From positions 868,001 through 932,000 of the forward strand of contig JAPFBL010000231.1 of the NCBI GenBank assembly GCA_026182355.1: 64,000 nucleotides of DNA, given 5' to 3'. Both the position numbers and the translations under genes were made by a program. The first letter of the stretch is position 1, and every line of letters starts with the position of its first letter. Shown in pieces: positions 13,303-24,377 of this stretch. Under the pieces are notes generated by a model. It made no database searches. It had not been told where the DNA came from and was given only the letters and a program-made list of their open reading frames with translations. Source of the DNA: Hermatobates lingyangjiaoensis (Eukaryota; Arthropoda; Insecta; Hemiptera; Hermatobatidae).

Positions 13303-14336
13303 ATATAAGGAGACTCTAATATTTTCAAGTTCATTGATAAAAGTAATACTACCTAGTCTTTATTGATATAAAGGCCGAATGATGGAGACTGCAGTGTGTG
13401 TATAGGAGAGATTAAACTCAACAACCACCACGCTCCCATTGGGAATCAATAGGAGTGGTAGAAACATGTGAAGATGTAATGAGATAGAATAAACCACTGT
13501 TTTAAATGGGAAAACAACAATGAAAGTAGTCAAATAATACTCAAGAGGACAACTAATCAGAGGGAAGAAGAGTGAGAGGGATTCAATGGTATACATTAAA
13601 TTCTTGGTGGTATATTCTTAAACGAATTATCCCTAGGAGAAATGGATCCACAATGAAGGAATGAACAACAGCAGAGGTTCAAACAGAGTAGGAAAGCCTT
13701 ACAGATTTGTTTGGACCATGGTCTAACAAGCTACATAGCATGATTCAAGAAACTCCTCCAAGTGAAAGAGGAGTTAAGCTATGGATGCAGAAGGAATGTT
13801 TAAAGAGGATAAACGAAATGATACATTATACAACCTCCGGCTCTATTCACTCCTCAGAAGTTCTCACTCAAAATTGACATTACAGTTTGTTTTATTATGT
13901 AAATAGATAAAATGTATTTTCAGTCATAATTATGTAATTACTATAATTAACTGGCACATCACAATTTTCACAATATAGAGAAGTATAAACAAATAAGCAT
14001 TATCATAATATAAAATAAACACAAACTTATAGGAAACTGCTTGCTAATAACACATTGCATTACTCACTCGTCAATATCAAAGTATAAGCAAATATAAAGC
14101 ACCAAGCCTTACAGTCTTTTAAGATTTTATAGGCTTATATTATAACGTCAGAGAAAAAAATCCAAATAAATGTTGTAGTAAATATCATTGGTAATTAATT
14201 AAAAGCTTTCAGATTTTCACTAGTCACTTGTTACTTTTACTTCTTTGGTCTGAATATTTAGCCATAACATTTTTAATAACTTTTATTGATTTCGATGTAT
14301 GCGCAAGCTGCGCTAATCTTGTATTTATGCAATTAT
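13303..14336. other. Intronic sequence, nothing recognised
   Basis: Single-copy-looking AT-rich DNA; the open frames have no recognisable content. Confidence 0.5.
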
Positions 14337-15140
14337 TACTTTACTCAAAGTAAAGTATAGTGATCATGAAAAAATTTGATCTCCAGATTTTTACGGAATT
14401 ACAAGTTATGAGGTTCTAGAAGTCCTTTTTTGACGTTTTTTTTCAATAATGTCTATTTATCGGTGTACAAGGTTGCATGGCTGGGTAGGTACGTTGGTGG
14501 GTGGGGAGGATCCAAAAGTTTGTGGGCACGCTACGGACCACACTGTTTGATGGGTTGAGTTCATATTTTGGACAAAAAGAGGCCTTAGAATGTAAATGAG
14601 CCTATTTTTTTGAGGGGCTACATTATGGAAAGTCATACTGGGGTTAAACGAATAATGCATCCACACAAACGAAGTTTTATTAATTCAAACTAGGCGTTTT
14701 GAACACTAAGTTCATCTGATGAACTCTTCCATGAAGTGTTCGAAACGCTTAGTTTGAATTAAAAAAAAAATGACTTTTGTATGGAGACTTTATATTACCC
14801 TTTTACCCAGCATGAGCAAATACCACACAATTATGAATTGCACAACTAATGATGGAAAGTCAATTTTGAGCTAAAATTTGTTTTTATAGATTTTTTTTTT
14901 CTTAAACTACTAACTCTACAGTCCTGTAAATTTGGCATTATCATGTAAGTAACAGATGAAAGTAATAAATAAGTGAAAATATCATCATGTTTTTATAACA
15001 ACTGGAAATTTTTTTTTCAATAAAATATGAGGACAAACCATAACATTTGACGGTTCAAAATAAAATCGTACCACAATTAGCCCTTTATAAGAGGATGAGT
15101 TGAAGATGATTATTTTTTAAATTAGATTCACATTATGATC
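14337..15140 (+). repeat. Dispersed repeat R, partial copy 1
   Basis: Begins with the same AAGTAAAGTATAGTGATC head as the copies at 32244, 44384 (reverse) and 57052, and follows them with gaps to about 15140, where it stops. Interrupted by the palindromic unit at 14638-14811. Confidence 0.75.
14638..14811. repeat. Palindromic unit inserted in repeat R
   Basis: Arms of about 72 bp (14638-14709 and 14736-14811), ending CTGGGGT and ACCCAG. The plus strand carries CTGATGA (14716-14722), a long hairpin and GAAA (14742-14745). The opposite arm has a damaged GAAA. Confidence 0.75.
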
Positions 15141-15149
15141 AGGATCTAT

Positions 15150-15700
15150 TCGCTCGTTTCTTTTTTTAGGACGATTATTGTTTCATTAGGATTCAGTGGT
15201 CTCTGCAAAAGGAAATACCCTCTATACCTGGACCAGACGTCACGTAAGTGATCAGACCACCTGCTACTGATGCACCTTACCAATGGTAAGGGTCGAGGAT
15301 CTAGCACCCTCTTGTTGCTCTGAAGGTAACCTCCAGAGAAGATTCTACCTAGGAAGTCTACCCTTCCCGGATGAGGACCCACAACCCCCATTATTCCAAC
15401 ACCTACAGAAGAGCATACCAAAACCAGAAAAAAATCCCGTGGTTTTTTCCACCTCCGTGCTACGAATATTATTTCAAGAGCTCTAGGGTAGAACTCCGGA
15501 TCTAGGTCAAATAGAGCCCTGCTTGGCTGCAGGTGAGCTCAGTGGTCACAAAGCCTTCCGCCTCTTAGCCAGTCCACGCAAACAACGTTACCTGTTGCCC
15601 ACTCTTTTGGGGAGGATACACATGGATATCAGGGGATCTGCCTCCCCATGGAAGGAGAACCCTCCTTGAGGATGGGCCCCTGAGTCCTCGAGAGAGCTTA
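15150..15700. other. GC-rich island of unknown nature
   Basis: About 550 bp clearly richer in G+C than the surroundings, with overlapping open frames of 61-91 codons on both strands (15146-15421 minus, 15283-15486 plus, 15588-15773 minus). I recognise no domain, splice pattern or mobile-element signature. It may be a repeat-derived coding relic or an inserted fragment. It lies inside the 4.8-kb intron. Confidence 0.4.
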
Positions 15701-16748
15701 AAATTACATTAACAAGAAATGCCGTTTCGGTAAATTCTAAGATTTCAGGAAATATTTTTTTAACGCTGAACAATTCACTGAAGAATGACGAAATTTTGCC
15801 AAAAAAATAAAATATAAATATTTTTAAATATTTATGATAAATATATCACAAACAATTTTTGATTGTTTGAAATATAAAAAAAAAAATAAAGAATGAAACA
15901 TTAATAATTTGACCCATATGTTTCTTAGATAGAAAGGCTCTTACAGATTAATTTACAGAGGACCTGGAAGTAAACACAAATGATCACTGCATTAAATACT
16001 TCCTAAAATCAATAAACGTGCTCTAGACTGATATACTTATGGGTCATAAATTATAATGAAAACAGCGTACACAATTTAGTTTACCGTGAGTACCTGGAGA
16101 CAAGGAAATATCTGGAAATGGGCAAGTAAACATTATGGACAGTCACGTATCCAGAAGTTTAAAGCATTAACTTCACAGCTCAGATTTCACAGGAGTGGAT
16201 CTGATAAATTAGTCAGGAAGTAAAGTGTTAAAACGAGGGGAATAACAGAGTTGTTCCTTTTAACAGAAACAGTTATGAGGTGGCAAGAATAACAATGTCC
16301 AGTTTAATTTAAAAAGTTCAGTCCAACTGAACTGACATTTGGAAAGAATACAATATTTTCAAAGAAAAAATTTAAAAATATTTGTAGAACATCCATTAGA
16401 CATTTCTTACTTACTGTTATGAATGGAGGCTGTATTAGGCATCCTACGAAGAATGCAGACTTTCTGTCTAGAAGTCGTGCAAACGTTTAATCACATTATA
16501 CCTGAATGCTTTAGAGGGAATAAGAATTTTAGACAAATCATATCTAAAACTGTAGTTTAGGGTAGTACTTTCCATTTACCATTTATAAATGTCATTAAAG
16601 AACGTACGAGTATAATCTGTTATTGACTTTAGCTACTACGATGTTATATGCAATATGACTGGTAATGCCGCATATTTAAATTAAATTTAAATTATTTTAA
16701 TTTAAGTAGATATTTAAAAAAAAAATAAAAATGGAAGATTCATAATAC
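15701..16748. other. Intronic sequence, nothing recognised
   Basis: AT-rich intron between the GC-rich island and the G5 exon. Confidence 0.5.
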
Positions 16749-16871
16749 CTGCGTTTGAGTCCTGTACTCTCCTCTCCAGATGGAGGTAAAATTCTTGAAA
16801 GGGTCACAAAGCATTTGAAAATTTCTCTGATATTGTAATTGTCTTTTGCCGAGCACTCCATTAATTTAACC
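16749..16871 (-). CDS. Ras-family small GTPase, G5 exon
   Basis: This 123-bp exon of the same gene has no long open frame of its own and was found by matching the expected continuation. The acceptor TTTCAG precedes 16871. The first base completes the Arg codon begun in the upstream exon, giving PRLR then VKLMECSAKDNYN. CSAKD is the G5 box that contacts the guanine base. A helix-like segment (REIFKCFVTLSRILPP) follows, matching the last helix of the GTPase fold, then GLKR. The donor is GCAG|GTATTA after 16749, again splitting an Arg codon after two bases. It lies 44.9 kb downstream of the previous exon. The phase match on both sides and the correct domain order make the link strong. Confidence 0.95.
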
Positions 16872-17361
16872 CTGAAATCAAATTCAATTCACAATAAATG
16901 GAAGATTTAATTTATTACTTAAGCTATTTATATAATTTAAATTTGTGACTGTAAATAGTCACTGTATGCAGTCACTGTTAACGATATTGAAGGATGAAGA
17001 GGTTTGGTGGAAACCTCCAGTCATTTGTCCACCATTGACAGTTCCTAGTGCTTTTAACGAGTCTTTCAAAAAAAAACACTGTGCATAGCATCAGTGAAAT
17101 CATGGTACATGTGGTTTACTTGAATTAGTCATCACTAACTGCCTACCTCTTCCACCACTCTCAACAACAGGTGCTTCTACCTCATACAATCACACGACGG
17201 CCTGACTGGTATTGTTCATATTTAGCACAGGCATCTCTCATTCCCAGGAACGAACAGTAGAAATAATGTCATTTTAAAAGATAAGCCATTCCCATGGTTT
17301 TTGTTCCTTCCATGATTCGGGTAACTCCCCAAGTCAATATTAAAATATTCTCCACCTTACG

Positions 17362-17373
17362 CAATTATAGGTA
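17362..17373. repeat. Target-site duplication of SINE, left
   Basis: CAATTATAGGTA, repeated exactly at 17703-17714. Confidence 0.9.
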
Positions 17374-17702
17374 GGTTAGGTTAGGTTAGGTTGCAGTGGC
17401 AGTCCCACAAGGGAACACACGTAGGCCAAGCATTGGCCCTTTTTGATACCACACAATGAAGATTGATTCTACAGTGGGAGTCCTAAATTTTGCCTAACTC
17501 AAATGTATTTAGAGTAGGGATCTTTAACGAGTACCTGACATCGTACAGGCTCGGGACCGACGGTTTAACGTCCTTCTCCGAGGGACGACGTGCTCAGATT
17601 TATTCACCTCCCGCGTGAATAAATCGAGGGCCAGGTGAGGATTGAACCCCAGTCCTATCAGTTCAGAGGTGAGTACGTAACCACTGAGCTAGCTTGGCCC
17701 CC
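17374..17702 (-). mobile_element. SINE, full-length, with TTAGG-type tail
   Basis: A tRNA-derived short interspersed element read on the minus strand. The head carries box A-like TAGCTCAGTGG near 17680 and box B-like GGGTTCAATCC near 17640-17650. The unique body ends in a tail of about four CCTAA repeats, seen as GGTTA on the plus strand at 17373-17392. A 12-bp target-site duplication, CAATTATAGGTA, flanks it at 17362-17373 and 17703-17714. It would be transcribed by RNA polymerase III and mobilised by a partner LINE. The heads are not functional tRNA genes. Confidence 0.93.
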
Positions 17703-17946
17703 CAATTATAGGTATACACATCAGTTTTATACAATAGAAATATTATAAATACCTAACATGTTATTACATATGCAAAACAATATCTATATAAATTTTTGCA
17801 CACAATTTAGAATTATTATGAGTGGATAAAGAACAATAAAATAACTTAAATTTTGAATCAGGCTCAAAATTTAAAGGAATATCCAAAATTTATGATATTT
17901 CAACGTCTCATTACTTGTGCAATCTGTTATAGTGTGGTATTTAATT

Positions 17947-18178
17947 ATATTGGGAAATTTTAAAAATTACATTTCAGTGTGCTTTAAGAACATTAGTGTC
18001 AATCAGAGTGTATTCAATTTAAAATAATTTACTCTGACGTTCTTAAATCTCATATATATGTATATTTTTTTTTAGATATTTTTAAACTTGAAGAAGAACA
18101 CTAAGTGTTCGAAATGCGTTCTTGGTTTTGACATTAAGCTCTTGTGTAGAGAGGGTAATTTTTAAAATTACCCAATAT
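17947..18178 (+). repeat. Short unit with inverted ends and hammerhead-like motif
   Basis: The 23-bp ends at 17947-17969 and 18156-18178 are inverted with one mismatch. Inside is TTGAAGA (18088-18094), a perfect GAACAC/GTGTTC-type hairpin and GAAA (18111-18114), then TGCG. The layout matches the unit at 33876-34095. Confidence 0.7.
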
Positions 18179-18573
18179 TTCAACATTTTTTGAATAGAAC
18201 AAAAAAAAAAAGAAAATTTAGCTGTTTCATTAGTGATGAGTTCACAATCATTCAACGGTTACTTTCAACATTGTTAGGTTACTATGTTTAAGAAGGTAGA
18301 TTTGTGTCATAAATGGGCCTTTGTATGTAATACGGTACCAGTGTTGTGTATTTGCTCCTCAAGGATAGGTTGTCAGTGATTTTCAGTTAAAGCAAGATAA
18401 ACTTTTGTTTTACCACGTCTAGAAAGACATTTGGAAGTTTTATAAATATGTTGCATTTTCTTCGTCATTCTAGATGTTGCTGTCATAAATAAATTTTGGT
18501 GATAGGAACCTATAAGTCACATTCAGCCATTCGTTTACAAATGTTTGATGAGATTTAGATTGTAATCATTGTT

Positions 18574-18813
18574 GGGGAAAATATTATGTCCCCACACAAA
18601 AAAAATTATTATAGGAAAACTAAAAACGCGTTTCGAACACATGATGTTCTTCTTCAGGCTACATCTGCTCTGCTGGGGTGGGTATTTAGTAGGTGAGACC
18701 AAGCAAGGAATGCCTGTAAACTGATGTAACTTGAAGAAGAACATCAAGTGTTCGAAACGCGTTGTTGATTTTTTTACAATAAATTGTTTTATGTGGAGAC
18801 ATAATACTTTCCC
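18574..18813. repeat. Palindromic unit with a motif in each arm
   Basis: Imperfect arms 18574-18657 and 18730-18813 around a loop of about 72 bp. The minus strand carries CTGAAGA (18657-18651), a GAACA/TGTTC hairpin and GAAA (18634-18631) followed by CGCG. The plus strand carries TTGAAGA (18731-18737) and GAAA (18754-18757), also followed by CGCG. Confidence 0.8.
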
Positions 18814-19893
18814 TAATATGTATAAACACCACACTATAACAGATTGAACAGTTAATGAATTGTTTATAGAAAACTTAACATTTCATAAGAAATTGCATTT
18901 GCATTATAATCTGTAGTTATATAGCCTTAGAAGGAACTGTAGTTAGATGTAGTACAGTATATATAATAACTATGCTACATATAGGTTCATTACTTACTCT
19001 GTAAAATAATTCCCGTTTGGTACGAACTCTGATTTATTTTTCATATGAAAAAAAACATTAATAATAATTGAAAAATGTAATCAATGTGAATACAAATAGT
19101 ATATTCAGTGCAGTAAAATATTAAACCGTTATAAATTAAGAAGACAGAGTTATTCAATAGCCACTAAAACAAAGCTACTTAATTTAATAAATAAAAAATA
19201 TATGCGGATTCTCATGGGTAAAAAAAAATAATAAATTAATTTGGCAGGTATTTTTTGCTTTTAAATACTGTTATAATTAATTTATTTCTAATTAGTAGAG
19301 TATCTGAACTAAATTTCAAGTTCAAGAATTAATTAGAATTAAAAGGATTTTGATGTTTCTTGATGCTTAGGCCAGCAATACTGTTTGAATCACTGAGAAG
19401 TTATTAAGTTCAAATAAAAATAAGGACTATCATATTCTTCGGAAAGAAATGAAACACTTCATTGTAACCTAACGGGATACATAGATTCGCATTTGTCTCG
19501 TAATACTCTATGCAAACATTCATCCGATATACCATGGTATATCGGTATATGGTATTGTTATCGGAGTCCTCAGTTTTCCTCATATGTGGGAGCAATATGC
19601 TTTATGAATATAGTATAAATAATACTTCATAAACATTGAATTGTTTTTGTTCCACTCTTTTCTTTTACTTATATTGCTGTGATTTTGTTTGTTCAACCTA
19701 TAACCAGAGTTTATATTTATTTTCGTACAAACCACTTGTTTACGTTACATCTCAATCAAGACTACTCTTGGAAAAAATAACGTGTTGCAAAAGTTTTTCA
19801 CCTAGATTGTTTAGAAAAAGTATTGTTTACAACTCAATTGTGTATCGAAAGTTGCATTGTTCTTAAGAACTACCTCTCGGTTTAACATTGTAC
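18814..19893. other. Intronic AT-rich stretch
   Basis: No exon or element recognised. A small hairpin lies at 19525-19550. Confidence 0.5.
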
Positions 19894-19907
19894 ACAGACA
19901 GTATAAA
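19894..19907. repeat. Target-site duplication, left copy
   Basis: ACAGACAGTATAAA, repeated exactly at 20100-20113. Confidence 0.9.
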
Positions 19908-20099
19908 AAGATTTCACATAAACACGTGAAATAACAATCAATGATCAAACAACAATATGAATGGGAAAACAAGACTAAGATCTTTCAACCGTAAAAAGCG
20001 GTCTTCGTCAGAGTCAAAAACCCAACTGAAGAAGACCGCTTTTTACGGTTGAAAGATCTTAGTCTTGTTTTCCCATTTCTTATTGTGGCTTGATCATCG
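19908..20099. mobile_element. Family A palindromic element with 14-bp target-site duplication
   Basis: A short non-coding element of 192 bp. Arms of about 70 bp (19937-20007 and 20031-20099) are inverted. Each arm carries a hammerhead-like motif pointing outward: minus strand CTGACGA (20011-20005) to GAAA (19986-19983), and plus strand CTGAAGA (20026-20032) to GAAA (20051-20054), both with a GACCG/CGGTT hairpin. ACAGACAGTATAAA flanks it at 19894-19907 and 20100-20113, evidence of a discrete insertion. The length of this duplication is in the range reported for Penelope-like elements. It has no coding capacity, so it would be non-autonomous. Confidence 0.85.
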
Positions 20100-20113
20100 A
20101 CAGACAGTATAAA

Positions 20114-23100
20114 TATCACGATTTTGCATTAAACATATGTTATAAAAATTAACTCCTAAACAAGTGTAAGAAGTTCATAAATGTGACGAAGATCCTTCAA
20201 CCGAAACAACTTGTTTTCTTTCGTCATTGTTCGAGTTCTTTCAACTTGTTCGAGTTTCTTTCGAACAGATTCAACTTAAAATGAAGACCAGTTGTTTTAG
20301 TTGAAAAATCTTAGTTCCATTTATAAATTAAACTCTGGTTTAAATTTATTTATAGTGATATCACAATATACGGGAGATAATGTATAATGTCTGTTAGGTA
20401 CTTCAACGTAGCGTGTTTAGTTTTCTGGTTTATTTCTACTTATGGTATTGAGATATGAGGAGTAACGAGTAACAAAACGTAGCAACGCTCAGAGGATACA
20501 TCTTCAATAAAAAATTCTTAGAAAAATTCTTCATTGTCTCTTCTACATAACAAATGAAACAATCCATTCAGACCTCAGGATTTCACTGTTCATCAAGTAG
20601 TAATATCTCGCTACAAAGCATTCCACAAAAATCTTACTATCAATAATAATCCTTTAGTCGTAAACATATCCTCAACAAATATTCCAGGAAACCTCCAAAG
20701 ACGTCCGATGATAAAGATAGCCAAGAGACTTATTAGTATGAACTATTCTAGTGATTTCTAAATTTAATCTAATTTTTGCAACTTATTTTTCACATCAGGA
20801 AGCATAGTCGCAGAATTATTTCTTTCCTCCCGCCCACCATCTGCAAGTGTATAAATTTCTTTTATCATTGTCACTTTACATACAGATAATGATATATTAA
20901 CATTGTTGACTATATAAAATAAAGTTATCAGCCTCCAGGTTAGAGACCTTGATGTAGAGTATCCAACCTTCTTGTGGAATTCTGTAATAAATTAATCATT
21001 TTGGTAAATAATAAAAATGAAGTATAAGAATAAAGCAATACTTTTACATTTTTATTTCAGATATAGTGAAGAAAATAGGTTTTATTAAAAATGTTTATTA
21101 ATTACTTATGTATATTAAAATGTGAAGAAAAATCCTTGTTTTTGAAACAAAATTGTAATTTTTTGAAAAAATGACTGATGAATGAGTCATGGCTGAGTAT
21201 TATGAGATGGCAAAGCATTACTCTCTTTAATTGATAAGTATTTTAATAAGTGAAAACGACTACGTTTTTAGCAAATAGTTTTTTAACTAGCACATAATGT
21301 TTTATAATATTCAAATGGCTTAAGCGTGGCTCAAATTGCATTGGCTTTCAATTACCATGTGCCATTCACTTTAAAGAGATGAGAACGCACATGTGTTATA
21401 AGATAAACTAGTATCCACTCTAAATATTGCTCAATTTCAGTAATTAAGCGAAAACTTGTGTAATTCGACGCAACTGCATTATAATTCCTAACAAACTTTT
21501 TAGAAAGCTAAAAAATGGAAGAATCGAAATTTGTTCTGCAATGTTAACTGAGAAAATCGATTGCAATCCATCAGAATAACTTATAAGGGATACTACCAAT
21601 GGGTAGCTTCCTCAGTGATTTACCTTTACTTTTGATGTAACACACATCACTACCACCTGATACCCTCTTTAAAGGTAGCTGTAATATAAAAAAAAAACGA
21701 TATGCATACTAACACTAGTACGTCTTATGACAGAATTGACTTTTTTTTAATGACCTCTGATAGTAATGAGATTGCAAAGGCTGGTGATACCGTTCTGTAA
21801 TCAGAATTGATTGATAATAATTAAAAGTAATAAATTGTAAACAAAAATAATGATTGGAATTTACTCAAAAATATAATAAATATAATTAATTAGTCAATTA
21901 GTTTAATATTAAATTGTTGAATTTATGATAAGAGGGACAAATTAATGTAGATGTGAAAAGTTTGGTACTTCTTAACATTAGACTAGCATATTACTGAGAG
22001 AAGCTCAAAGCAGCTGGCTGATAAAAACTGTTTTCTTTATAACCTCAATATTAAATTCAATGATGGCGTGATTGCTTCAAGTTTTCACATTAGTTGAACA
22101 ACGTTCAGTGATCTGTTCTTTGCTTTCTGTAGTTGCTAACCGGCTAAAATCTTTTCTCAAATGATTTTATACTATTGTGAATGTTGTATGAATCGTAAGA
22201 AGTTTTATATGTGGATAGAATAGTACCAAAAACCGACTAAATTCAATGAGTGGTGAGTATCGCACTATCCCCCAACTCAAATACAGTAAAAAAAAGTGCA
22301 ACTTGGGTCCCCAAAAGATTAACACTACAAAACAACGATGCACGACTCAAATTGGTATAGATTTCAAATAACCGTATAAAGAAAAGGTGACACCTTTTTA
22401 GACAAACATATTTCTTATGATGAAACTTAAGTTTACCGTTTCTAGCCAGAGAGAGCCTAAAAAAACAAAAACAAAAAAGAAATGGAAATACAACAGCGTC
22501 TGAAAGAAATTCAGAAATCATAAATCGGTGGAAAAAGTCATATTAATAATTTCTTGGTACTCCAGGGTTCAGGCATTTGTAATTATTTGGAAAATTACTG
22601 TATAATATAAATTATTTTGAAACAATTTCAATATGGTAAATGTAGTCTTTCAAAATATTGGGTCTAACAGAAACTTAGGTCATATCAGAAACCTGATATG
22701 CACATACATGTTGTTAAATAAAATAAAAATAGCAATGAGTGAAAAGGATGCAGGAATCTTAAAGCAAAGACGTGATATTACTACACATCATGACTGACGT
22801 TAAACCATCTACTTGGCCTAAAACACCTTGGAGTTACCACCTTATCCTCCATATGGCTCAGGTTTGGCCTTATCAAATGTATCATCTATTTGGGTCAATC
22901 AAGGAGCCATACATCGAAAAAAGTTCAGAAAGATCGAGAACTCAAACTATTATAGTTAACCAGCTCAATAAACAAATATCTTTTTCTTTTCATCAGGTAT
23001 AGAAAACTGGTTCACCCTTGGAGAGCTTTCACCCTTGGTCTATTAATTAATATTGGTGGGAGTTATGTTGAGAAGTAGTAAAAGTCTTGTTTAGTAAAAA

Positions 23101-23169
23101 TAGACAAAAGTATTTTTTACAACAATTTGTCTCTTGAATTATCGAATGTCACATGTATGAGTAAATATG
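20114..23169. other. Intronic stretch with a possible degraded family A piece
   Basis: At 20180-20320, fragments resemble family A arms (GACGAAGA, TTCAACC, GAAAAATCTTAG), too eroded to delimit. The rest is AT-rich with no recognised exon. The 92-codon minus-strand frame at 22243-22521 has no domain I know. Confidence 0.4.
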
Positions 23170-23177
23170 AACAAAAT

Positions 23178-23880
23178 CAGGGGTTCTAAACCGGGGTCCA
23201 TAGAACATTTATGGGGGTCCACAAGCAAAATATAAAAAATTGGCAGTCCATGAAGAAAAAAAAAACTCATAATGGGTTATATTAATAAAAAATTAATTTC
23301 TACTATAATTTTGATTTGACGTGGAAAACCTGAAGTAGACATTGAAACGAAATGTATATTCTAGATTTAAAATTCATAAAATTGCATTGAAAACAATAAA
23401 ATAAATAAAAAAAAAAGCCAAGACGCATCAACCACAGGGATCTTATTGAATTAATATGTCCACCTCTTTTTCTGTTACTTATTTCAACTCTTTATAAAAA
23501 AATTAACTGTTCATCAAAAATTTTGACCGGTATACATCAATACTACAGGAAATTCAATTGCCTGAAGAGCTAAGATCTACATCGGCTTCACTATGGAAGA
23601 AGCAAGGTAATATAAGAAAATGACAAAGAATTATTATCATTATAATTTTGATTATTATTATTATAATTGTTGTAGAATACTTCATTTGCCTTAAATTACT
23701 TTTCAATTACATACTAATTCTTACTTAATTATATACTATTTCGTTGTTTATTAAAACCTCAAAATGTATATTAGTGAAGAATAGAACACTGTTTTATGGC
23801 CAATAGTTATGAGGGGGTCCAACAGGAAAAAAAAAGGAAGAGACAAGGGGTCCAAAGGTAAAACAAGGTTGAGAACACTG
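23178..23880. mobile_element. hAT-type non-autonomous DNA transposon 1
   Basis: 703 bp starting CAGGGGTTCTAAACC and ending GGTTGAGAACACTG, imperfect terminal inverted repeats of the hAT type. The 8-bp flanks AACAAAAT (23170-23177) and AACTAAAT (23881-23888) differ by one base, as expected of an aged hAT target duplication. No transposase sequence recognised inside. Confidence 0.85.
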
Positions 23881-24023
23881 AACTAAATGCTTATGATAGT
23901 TGTATTGTTTGACCTAGAACTAACTGTTCAGCTACCAATTAAGCATATTGAATTTAATTTGAACAGAACTTTATTATTCTAAATTTTAAAACAATAGTTT
24001 GTGAATTGTGACTTCTCTTATTC

Positions 24024-24369
24024 CTGGGGTTCTCAGCCTCCCTTGGCACATTCACCCCTCTCACCATTTCCGACAATACCATTGCCCCCACCCCTTCTTC
24101 TTTCCAAGGTAGTATATACACTTTACATTGATTAACTTTATAACAGAATTTTACAAATTAAATTCTATTTATTGTTGTAAATAAATGTTGTAATTAATTA
24201 TTGATCAATATATAAAATATTAATTCAACCAAAATTGTATGTATTAATTTATAATTAAAAATTTATAATAGCTTTCCTCACTCTGTAAACTTACCGTGGT
24301 CACAATTCACCCCCTGAAAAGCCAAAATTCACCCCTGGGGGTGAATTTCACCCCCATTGAGAACCCCTG
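24024..24369. mobile_element. hAT-type non-autonomous DNA transposon 2
   Basis: 346 bp starting CTGGGGTTCTCAGCC and ending ATTGAGAACCCCTG, flanked by perfect 8-bp duplications TCTTATTC at 24016-24023 and 24370-24377. The interior contains runs of CACCCC and GGGGGTGAATT near the right end. No coding capacity. Confidence 0.88.
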
Positions 24370-24377
24370 TCTTATTC

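Larger units (their letters stand above)
11981..16748 (-). other. 4.8-kb intron of the Ras-family GTPase gene
   Basis: Bounded by GT at 16748-16747 and AG at 11982-11981. It contains a SINE relic, a 91-bp minisatellite, a partial dispersed repeat interrupted by a palindromic unit, and a GC-rich island. No additional exon seen. Confidence 0.85.

Noticed and set aside
17373..17392. Telomeric repeat or interstitial telomere
   Set aside because: Only about four TTAGG units, lying exactly at the 3' tail of a SINE inside its target duplication.
22243..22521. 92-codon minus-strand frame as a gene
   Set aside because: No recognisable domain, no splice context, and AT-rich composition makes chance frames of this size likely.
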